IMG/VR virus record: IMGVR_UViG_3300046714_000167
Span: 1-24,680 of that record
Source of the DNA: a virus
DNA length: 24,680 nucleotides
Direction: 5' to 3' (one strand)
In this document: positions 1 to 5,274 of the stretch, piece after piece
How the letters are laid out: every line of letters begins with the position of its first letter
Numbering within the stretch: position 1 is the stretch's first letter
Program-made: the position numbers and the translations under genes
Notes under the pieces: model-generated
Seen by the model: the letters and a program-made list of their open reading frames with translations, nothing else
Told to the model about the DNA's origin: nothing
Databases searched by the model: none

Positions 1-2
1 AC

Positions 3-452
3 GCTTTTTGGATCGTTCGTTGTGATTGCGGCAACGAGACGTGCGTGGTTGGCACGTCACTTACAACTGGTAATACGTCAACCTGCGGAAAGGGTACTTG
101 CCGGTATCCTCGACAATCTCTCGCCGCCCTGTTCGACCGACACACGATCCCCGAGCCCAACAGCGGCTGCTTACTTTGGATCGGCTCCACCGACTCGAAC
201 GGATACGGGCAATTAAGAGTTGGCCAAAAACTGCGGCGAGCCACTCACGTTGCCCTCGAACTCGCCGGTAAGCCACTCGCTCCGGGGACACGCGCCCTCC
301 ACTCTTGCGACAACTCCTATTGCGTAGAAGAAAACCACTTATTCCACGGAACACAAAAAGACAATGTCGACGACATGATCCGCAAGGGCCGACACAACCA
401 CAGCGGACTGGAGCTTGGCCGCGGCTGGAATAAACATCATGAAACGACCTAA
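3..452 (+). CDS. HNH homing-type endonuclease, 5' end cut by window edge
   Basis: The reading frame is open from base 3 with no stop upstream, so the true start lies outside the window; an internal GTG at 45 is not needed. The upstream codons read a cysteine-rich segment with a CDCG, then a CGKGTC pair, resembling the small zinc-ribbon-like N-terminal region common in phage HNH proteins. The C-terminal half carries the HNH_3-type signature: an ALHSCDNSYCVEENHL segment (about 290-340) followed by HGTQKDNVDDMIRKGR, with the paired cysteines, the HL and the N/DM/GR residues expected of the family. Such proteins cut DNA and often spread as free-standing homing endonucleases. Base composition is lower in GC than the downstream genes, consistent with separate mobility. 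Its 3' end overlaps the next gene by 14 bases. Family assignment is firm; target unknown. Confidence 0.85.
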   Translation, partial: AFWIVRCDCGNETCVVGTSLTTGNTSTCGKGTCRYPRQSLAALFDRHTIPEPNSGCLLWIGSTDSNGYGQLRVGQKLRRATHVALELAGKPLAPGTRALHSCDNSYCVEENHLFHGTQKDNVDDMIRKGRHNHSGLELGRGWNKHHETT

Positions 453-810
453 AACAGAACACGCCCTACAAGCCGAAGTGGTGCGCTTTCTTACTGTAAA
501 CGGGAAGCTGGGTATCTTTTTCTTTGCGGTCCCCAATGCCGGAAAACGCAGCCCCAGCTGGGGGGCAAGAATGAAAGCCGAAGGATTAAAAAGCGGAGTG
601 GCTGATCTCTGTATACTAGCGAGTGCCGGCACGGTGTTCTGGCTCGAACTTAAGCGCACGCCAAAGAGCGTGCGGAGTGATGCCCAGAAGGGTTTTGCTG
701 CGATCTGCGAGCGCCTCGGCCACACCTACGCACTGGCGCACAGCTTCGAAGAGGCGATCGTGATCTTGACCGCTTGGGGCGTGCTCAAACCGAAACTGGC
801 GTCACCGTGA
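439..810 (+). CDS. VRR-NUC domain nuclease (PD-(D/E)XK fold)
   Basis: A 123-aa protein matching the stand-alone phage VRR-NUC family. Visible motifs are an N-terminal helix with E13 (HALQAEVVRFL), the segment AVPNAGKRS, then GARMKAEGLKSGVADL with D56, then FWLELK with E70 and K72 forming the E-x-K half of the active site, and Q83 in the following helix. Members are structure-selective nucleases thought to resolve branched DNA such as Holliday junctions during phage replication and recombination. The start at ATG 439 was chosen because the protein then begins just before the conserved helix; an upstream TTG at 415 is in frame but adds only an unrelated extension. The end overlaps the next gene as GTGA, suggesting translational coupling. 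Family confidence is high; the exact substrate is inferred. Confidence 0.85.
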   Translation: MKRPKTEHALQAEVVRFLTVNGKLGIFFFAVPNAGKRSPSWGARMKAEGLKSGVADLCILASAGTVFWLELKRTPKSVRSDAQKGFAAICERLGHTYALAHSFEEAIVILTAWGVLKPKLASP

Positions 811-1289
811 GCGAAACTACAAGCGATAGCGCCGACCCCTTCGTGCTCTACGTCGCACGTCATCGGCGGCCATCGCGCATGACAAAAACCGAGCCGGCGC
901 CAACTTTCAAACCGGGCCCGCTCGAACAGAAGATGGAAGACAACTCGATCCTGACGCGGCGCTGGCGCCGCTGGATCAGGGCCGAGGTGCGCGAGCATCT
1001 GGCGACGCCCTACCCGCAACAGTTCAGCGAATTGCGCCGGCTGCTGCGCCGGCTGACGATCGACGACGGCGAAGTGCTGGTCGATTACGTGCGCGCCGCC
1101 GACTGGCTACACGCGGCCCCGATCGCGACCCGCATCGTGGCGCAGCGGATCATCGCGATCAGGATCATACAGCTGCGCGTGCGCAACGGCCTCGCCGAAA
1201 TCGATGACAGTCTTCCGTTTTCCGACGAACCCCAAACAGTCTTCGAACAAATCCGCGATCACCTTCGTGTCTACGGGGTGGCGCAATGA
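807..1289 (+). CDS. Unknown phage protein
   Basis: I do not recognise this 160-aa protein. The GTG at 807 overlaps the upstream TGA as GTGA, which favours coupled initiation there; ATG 879 is an alternative that removes a 24-residue low-complexity leader. From about residue 50 it is helical and arginine-rich (RRWRRWIRAEVREHL; RRLLRRLTIDD), followed by a hydrophobic isoleucine-rich segment (RIIAIRIIQLRV) and an acidic patch near the C terminus. No catalytic motif is evident. Its neighbours are a VRR-NUC nuclease upstream and, four bases past its stop codon, the first GGCNN repeat array. It may be a nucleic-acid-binding accessory of the recombination block, but that is only context. Confidence 0.65.
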   Translation: MSETTSDSADPFVLYVARHRRPSRMTKTEPAPTFKPGPLEQKMEDNSILTRRWRRWIRAEVREHLATPYPQQFSELRRLLRRLTIDDGEVLVDYVRAADWLHAAPIATRIVAQRIIAIRIIQLRVRNGLAEIDDSLPFSDEPQTVFEQIRDHLRVYGVAQ

Positions 1290-1293
1290 TCTC

Positions 1294-1575
1294 GGCATGG
1301 CGAGGCGGGGCTTGGCGAGGCGGGGCCGGGCTGGGCGCGGCTGGGCGAGGCAAAGCGCGGCGGGGCACGGCCAGGCTCGGCATGGCGAGGCAAGGCAAGG
1401 CCTGGCTTGGCTCGGCCCTGCGCGGCCAGTCGGGGCGAGACCAGGCGCGGCCAGGCGTGGCGGGGCACGGCGCGGCACGGCAAGGCAGGGCAAGGCTAGG
1501 CTGGGCTGGGCCCGGCGTGACTAGGCTAGGCTGGGCTTGGCGGGGCAGGACAAGGCACGGCGAGGCTAGGCTAGG
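1294..1575 (+). repeat. GGCNN pentanucleotide array 1 (56 units)
   Basis: A perfectly phased run of 5-base units GGCNN fills this intergenic stretch: 56 units plus a terminal GG, without a single insertion or deletion. By hand tally 50 of 56 units have an exact GGC; six carry one substitution in it (AGC, TGC, GTC and three GAC). All 16 dinucleotides occur at NN, so neighbouring units are not copies of each other as in an ordinary microsatellite. It starts 4 bases after the upstream stop and ends 40 bases before the next ATG. The tail AATTTTTAACC follows it. Both strands stay largely open for translation because the pattern rarely makes stops, but the resulting Gly/Ala/Arg-rich peptides are a by-product of the repeat, not genes. 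Confidence 0.97.
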
Positions 1576-1615
1576 AATTTTTAACCGAGGACTACAACCA
1601 TGAGGGAGAAGCGAA

Positions 1616-2269
1616 ATGTTAGACAAGCCGAAACGAGAAAAAGCAGGCGGCGAAGATCACGCAAACAGTGTGCCACCTGTCAGAATTGCCAGCATTCACG
1701 ACCTCATCACAAAGCAGATTACCCTCCAGGGCCTCACGGATGTGATGTTCGACCGCTACCCTGGGGACAACAACACCAAGTTGGAGGCTCATCAAAAACT
1801 GTACCTGGCACCTGGCGGTTCCAAAGTCATTGGTCTCCCGGCGTTAAATATCATGTCCTTTTTGTCGGCCCACAACACCAATTCCGCACCGAAACGCCTA
1901 CGTGACAAGCGCAAGTACAAGGACCTCGCCAACGCAATGCTGTCATTCGTCAGCATCCGGCAGGCCTTTATCCCGTTCATGCGCGACGGCAAGCCGATCG
2001 TGTTCGGCAAGTTCGAGGGCGATCACGATCCCCTTAGCGGCTGTTATATCCATTACTCGGTCGCGCGCCTCGACAAGGGAATACCAAACCCAAAGGTGCG
2101 GCCTGTTATTCCCCTTGAATGGTATCTCGAATTCACCATGGACATCTTCCCCAACCGCGAGATCAAAGAGCAGGACGTTCTCAACTTGGTCGAAGAGGGC
2201 GGCCGCGCGATCGGCATAGGGACCTTTAGGGGGGTCTTTGGAAAGTTCCTCGTGGCCGGCTGGGAGTGA
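1616..2269 (+). CDS. Conserved-looking phage protein of the recombination block, function unknown
   Basis: A 217-aa protein. The ATG at 1616 has a good AGGGAG Shine-Dalgarno about 7 bases upstream; an out-of-frame ATG at 1600 opens only a shadow frame. The central region (MRDGKPIVFGKFEGDHDPLSG and a following VARLDKG) leads to a C terminus with RPVIPLEWYLEFTMDIFP and then EEGGRAIGIGTFRGVFGKF. This end resembles a widespread phage protein type, found near exonuclease and single-strand-binding genes, that ends in a G-x-GxxRxxxGxF pattern; I recall the pattern, not a named function. It sits between GGCNN arrays 1 and 2. A role in DNA recombination or annealing is plausible from position only. 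Confidence 0.75.
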   Translation: MLDKPKREKAGGEDHANSVPPVRIASIHDLITKQITLQGLTDVMFDRYPGDNNTKLEAHQKLYLAPGGSKVIGLPALNIMSFLSAHNTNSAPKRLRDKRKYKDLANAMLSFVSIRQAFIPFMRDGKPIVFGKFEGDHDPLSGCYIHYSVARLDKGIPNPKVRPVIPLEWYLEFTMDIFPNREIKEQDVLNLVEEGGRAIGIGTFRGVFGKFLVAGWE

Positions 2270-2285
2270 GTTTTACCTTTTTCGC

Positions 2286-2627
2286 GGCTGGGCACGGCAT
2301 GGCCCGGCGAGGCCGGGCCGGGCGCGGCCTGGCGCGGCGAGGCAAGGCCCGGCGCGGCAGGGCGCGGACAGGCATGGCCCGGCAGGGCGAGGCAAGGCAA
2401 GGCGAGGCAAGGCAGGGCGCGGCTCGGTGGGGCCCGGCCGGTCTGGGCGGGGCTGGGCGCGGTCTGGCGCGGCAAGGCAAGGCGCGGTGAGGCGCGGCGT
2501 AGCGCGGCGCGGCGCGGTTGGGCCGGGCGCGGTCAGGCACGGCGGAGCACGGCCGGGCGAGGCTGGGCGAGACTTGGTGAGGCGCGGTCGGGCTCGGCGT
2601 GGCGCGGCGGGGCGGGGCAAGGCGAGG
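2286..2627 (+). repeat. GGCNN pentanucleotide array 2 (68 units)
   Basis: The longest array: 68 phased GGCNN units plus terminal GG, no indel. By hand tally 56 units keep GGC; the 12 deviants are mostly GGT (7), with GGA, GTC, GAC and two AGC. Fifteen of 16 dinucleotides occur at NN (TA absent; GC and GA commonest). It begins 16 bases after the upstream stop, following a short T-rich stretch, and is followed directly by TTTTAACAATG. The last unit and GG create GCGAGG, a Shine-Dalgarno-like sequence 8 bases before ATG 2636. The array fills nearly all of the 406-base gap between genes; nothing else is seen in it. Confidence 0.97.
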
Positions 2628-2635
2628 TTTTAACA

Positions 2636-2692
2636 ATGACAAACAGCAAACCCAAAACCAGGAAAGCAAAACCCAATGGCCCTGATCGCTGA
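2636..2692 (+). CDS. Possible 18-aa leader peptide before the exonuclease
   Basis: A tiny frame encodes MTNSKPKTRKAKPNGPDR, lysine-rich and ending inside the exonuclease gene (17-base overlap). Its ATG lies exactly 8 bases after the GAGG formed by the end of array 2, good Shine-Dalgarno spacing. Translation of it would carry ribosomes across the exonuclease start at 2676, so it could couple array state to exonuclease expression. It is very short, and the exonuclease has its own AGGAAAG, so this may be chance. Confidence 0.3.
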   Translation: MTNSKPKTRKAKPNGPDR

Positions 2693-3767
2693 CACGCTGT
2701 CCCGCTACGCCGCCACCGTGCTCAAGACTTTCGCCCACGATCGCACCGAGACCGTCGGCGCTTCGGAAATAGGGCTGTGCGCGCGCAAGACCTTCTACGA
2801 GAAGAACGCCGTCGACCCGCAGATGGTGACCGAGCGCGACCCCGAGCACGTCGACACCTGGGGCACGCGGCTGCGCGGCACCCTGTTCGAAGACAAGTTC
2901 TGGCTGCCGGCGCTGCGCAAGCGTTTCGGCAAGCGGTTGCTGTTCGCTGGCAAACAGCAAACCAGCTTCCGCTACGAATTCTTGTCGGCGACGCCCGACG
3001 GCGTCGTCGTCGACCTGACCGAGAAGGAACTCGCCGAGCTGGGATTGCTCGGCGAGGCCGACGACTGCGTCGTCGTCGAATGTAAAACTATCGACCCGCG
3101 CGCGACGCTGACAGAAGCGAAGGCGTCGAACATCTTTCAGTGTCACGTGCAGATGGGCCTGCTGCGCATGAACACCAAGTATCAACCGAGCCACGCCGTG
3201 TTGAGCTACACCGACGCGAGCGACTGGAGCGTCGTCACCGAGTTCGTCATCAAATACGACGAGCGCATCTTTGCAGCGGCGGTGGTACGCGCCCGCAACA
3301 TCATGACGGCGCAGGCCGGCCACGAGCTCGAGCCCGAGGGCTTCCTGCGCGGCGGCAAGGAATGCCGCTACTGCCCCTACACCAAGGCCTGCGGCATCGA
3401 TCGGAGGCGCTTGCCGTTCCAAGAAGCGGGCCCGGTCGATCCGCAGTTCAAGGCCGAGATCAGCGACATGGCGCACGAGTATCGCGCCATCGAAGGCAGC
3501 CGCGACCGCGCCGACGAAGACCTCAAACGCATGCAGGAGAAGATCAAGACGCGGCTGCGCGATCGCGGTGTCCGCAAAATTCCCGGCGTTATCACTTGGT
3601 CCGAAGTGAGGGGGAGGGAAACTTACGACAACAAAGCAATACAAGCGGCAGCACTCGCCGCCGGGATTGATTTAAGTCCATTTCGGGAGTATGGCGAGCC
3701 ATCCGACCGCCTCTTGATCGCGATCGGCAAACAGCAGAACGACAAACCAGAAGGACAAGACCGATGA
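2676..3767 (+). CDS. Cas4/RecB-like PD-(D/E)XK exonuclease with predicted Fe-S cluster
   Basis: A 363-aa nuclease. The active-site motifs are visible in order: TPDG with D108, then VVVECK with E135 and K137, then QCHVQMGL with Q155 and Q159. Four cysteines match the iron-sulfur arrangement of Cas4/AddB-type nucleases: C35 (EIGLCARKTFY) and the cluster C230-x2-C233-x5-C239 (ECRYCPYTKACG). Such enzymes resect DNA ends for recombination, usually 5' to 3' in Cas4-like members. The C-terminal 100 residues form a charged helical region. The ATG at 2676 has AGGAAAG 9 bases upstream. It overlaps the next gene as ATGA, so the two are probably made together, like exonuclease and annealing or binding-protein pairs of other phages. 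Assignment is strong; the presence of a bound cluster is inferred. Confidence 0.88.
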   Translation: MALIADTLSRYAATVLKTFAHDRTETVGASEIGLCARKTFYEKNAVDPQMVTERDPEHVDTWGTRLRGTLFEDKFWLPALRKRFGKRLLFAGKQQTSFRYEFLSATPDGVVVDLTEKELAELGLLGEADDCVVVECKTIDPRATLTEAKASNIFQCHVQMGLLRMNTKYQPSHAVLSYTDASDWSVVTEFVIKYDERIFAAAVVRARNIMTAQAGHELEPEGFLRGGKECRYCPYTKACGIDRRRLPFQEAGPVDPQFKAEISDMAHEYRAIEGSRDRADEDLKRMQEKIKTRLRDRGVRKIPGVITWSEVRGRETYDNKAIQAAALAAGIDLSPFREYGEPSDRLLIAIGKQQNDKPEGQDR

Positions 3768-4609
3768 ACAAGCTCGTCGAAGCCAGCCAAGCTAAAAACC
3801 TCCCCGCCACCCCCGACGATCGCGGCGATCCGTTCGCCGCCCACGCGCAAGCCAACCGCGCAACGAACATCGTCGGGCGGCTGCTGAAATACTCCAAGGG
3901 CGACTACAGCGTCGGCGATACCCCGATCGCTTACGGGCATCGCTTCATTGCCCACATGGACTCGATCTTGAACGGCTGGATCAGGTGGGAAGACAACAAG
4001 CCACAACAGCACGTCATGGGCCGCATCAAAGACTTCTACCAGGTGCCGCCACGCTCTTCGCTCGGCTTCGACGACCAGGACCTCTGGGAGGTCGACGACC
4101 GCAACGAGCCGCGCGACCCCTGGCAGCGCAGCTACTACATCGTGCTCAAGAGCGCGCCCGGCTACGACATCCCGGTCGAGTTTTCGAACAACCCGGACGG
4201 CGAAGACGAAATCAGGGGCCACGACGACGGCACGCTGTTTACCTTCCCGGCCTCCAGCACCGGCTCGATCGGTGCCGTCAACCGCCTGATCGAACGCTAC
4301 GCCGAGCTGAAAGCCCAACACCCCGACGACTGGCCGATCATCGCGATCGGCTCGTCCTCGTATGCCCATAAGATTAAGTCCTACGGCAGGGTAAAATTTC
4401 CCGTCTTCACCGTCGTTGGCTGGGCTCCGAAAGGTGCCTTCGAAGGTGACGAGCCTGCCGTTGAGGAACCGAAGCAGGTTGAGGAGGCCAAGCCAGCACA
4501 GCGCAAGCAGGCGGCGGCCGCGCGCCAAGCAGCGCGCCAAGCGGCGCCGTCACCGGAACAACAACGACCCACCACAGCTAGTGTGCCACCGCGGAGCGGA
4601 CGCTTCTAG
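3764..4609 (+). CDS. Exonuclease-coupled phage protein, possible ssDNA-binding/recombination partner
   Basis: A 281-aa protein overlapping the exonuclease stop by ATGA. It resembles a phage family I recall from replication blocks: an N-terminal GRLLKYSKGDY, then HRFIAHMDSILNGWIRWEDN, a WEVDD/RDPWQRSYY stretch, the core GSIGAVNRLIERYAEL, and a conserved-looking KIKSYGRVKFPVFTVVGW followed by P-K. After about residue 225 the protein becomes a disordered Ala/Glu/Gln tail ending PPRSGRF. A folded core plus a long flexible tail is typical of single-strand-binding proteins, but the tip is not acidic as in bacterial SSB. The function is therefore inferred from the coupling. Array 3 begins 4 bases after its stop. 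Confidence 0.75.
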   Translation: MNKLVEASQAKNLPATPDDRGDPFAAHAQANRATNIVGRLLKYSKGDYSVGDTPIAYGHRFIAHMDSILNGWIRWEDNKPQQHVMGRIKDFYQVPPRSSLGFDDQDLWEVDDRNEPRDPWQRSYYIVLKSAPGYDIPVEFSNNPDGEDEIRGHDDGTLFTFPASSTGSIGAVNRLIERYAELKAQHPDDWPIIAIGSSSYAHKIKSYGRVKFPVFTVVGWAPKGAFEGDEPAVEEPKQVEEAKPAQRKQAAAARQAARQAAPSPEQQRPTTASVPPRSGRF

Positions 4610-4613
4610 TAGC

Positions 4614-4715
4614 GGCGAGGCCGGGCACGGCGCGGCATGGCAAGGCCAGGCCGGGCGTGGCTGGGCGGGGCGCGGCACGGCAAGGCTCGGCGGGGCAAGG
4701 CAAGGCAAGGCGAGG
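4614..4715 (+). repeat. GGCNN pentanucleotide array 3 (20 units, all perfect)
   Basis: Twenty consecutive GGCNN units plus terminal GG, with GGC intact in every unit and eleven different dinucleotides at NN (AA commonest). It starts 4 bases after the upstream stop and its final GAGG lies 8 bases before the TTG at 4724. The following bases AAATAATTTTGAC are A/T-rich, as after the other two arrays. It is the shortest and least diverged array. Its last units (GGCAA repeated, then GGCGAGG) resemble the end of array 2. Confidence 0.97.
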
Positions 4716-4723
4716 AAATAATT

Positions 4724-5140
4724 TTGACAACTCACAACACCGCCTGGGGCACGGTCGGCGCCATCGTGCGGCAGGCCAAAGTTCGCGCCGACCAGCACCT
4801 CGACGAGAAAGCCCGGAGGGTCCCGCGCTACTTCTCCAAAGGTTTTATGAACCATCCAAAGCGAGCGGCGAACTACATCGCCACCTGCGACGAGGCGAAA
4901 CGCCTCGGAATAAAGTTCGCGCCGCGCGACAAAAAGTTCGCCAGCTTGGAACGGCGCTCGCGCCGGAAAGTCACGCTGGCGACCACCGAGACGGACGTGC
5001 GGAACGCCAACCGCGCCAAGCTCAAGGCGGCCCTCGCCGCCCGCGCTGCCGCGCAACGCAAAGCCGCCGCCGACGCCGGCACGCCCCGAAACGCCGGCCA
5101 CAGCGACCACCGCCCCGACCACATTAGCAAATGGACCTAG
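4724..5140 (+). CDS. Small basic protein, unknown function
   Basis: A 138-aa protein beginning at TTG 4724, chosen because the GAGG at the end of array 3 is 8 bases upstream and because earlier in-frame starts lie inside the repeat. The body is rich in Lys/Arg (KARRVPRYFSKGF; RRSRRKVTL) and ends in an alanine/arginine-rich helix and a disordered tail. No known motif is visible; a nucleic-acid-binding role would fit the charge. It is the last gene before the strong terminator at 5177-5213. Use of a rare TTG start next to the array suggests low or regulated translation. Confidence 0.65.
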   Translation: MTTHNTAWGTVGAIVRQAKVRADQHLDEKARRVPRYFSKGFMNHPKRAANYIATCDEAKRLGIKFAPRDKKFASLERRSRRKVTLATTETDVRNANRAKLKAALAARAAAQRKAAADAGTPRNAGHSDHRPDHISKWT

Positions 5141-5176
5141 CGGTAGTAGGTCGATCGATCGGAGCCACTACGAAAC

Positions 5177-5213
5177 AGCCCGGCGCGTGACTAGCACCAC
5201 GCGCCGGGCTTTT
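5177..5213 (+). terminator. Strong intrinsic terminator
   Basis: A perfect 13-base stem (AGCCCGGCGCGTG at 5177-5189 pairing with CACGCGCCGGGCT at 5198-5210) has an 8-base loop and is followed by TTTTAA. It lies 37 bases after the 138-aa gene and ahead of the primase, so it separates the recombination block from the primase transcript. Confidence 0.9.
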
Positions 5214-5274
5214 AATGCTGCCTGTGACATCACCCGTAAGACACCAGAAACGGGCTTAACCAACGGAGGCGCGC

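Noticed and set aside
1294-1575. Diversity-generating retroelement variable region
   Set aside because: Variation at NN covers all four bases and is not adenine-specific; no reverse transcriptase or template repeat is in the window.
1107-1626. Long open frames on both strands through the GGCNN arrays (also 2226-3644 minus, 2238-2633, 4637-4721)
   Set aside because: The repeat pattern rarely produces stop codons in any frame, so Gly/Ala/Arg/Pro-rich frames arise automatically; they show no start context, domain or amino-acid complexity of a gene.
1294-2627. CRISPR array
   Set aside because: There are no 20-40-base repeats separated by unique spacers; the period is 5 bases and the unit is a triplet plus two free bases.
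1294-2627. Rho-utilisation region
   Set aside because: rut sites are C-rich and G-poor in the transcript; the sense transcript here is strongly G-rich.
4724-4752. Promoter with TTGACA at 4724 after array 3
   Set aside because: No -10-like hexamer is found about 17 bases downstream (the bases read GGGCAC), and TTG is better explained as the start codon.
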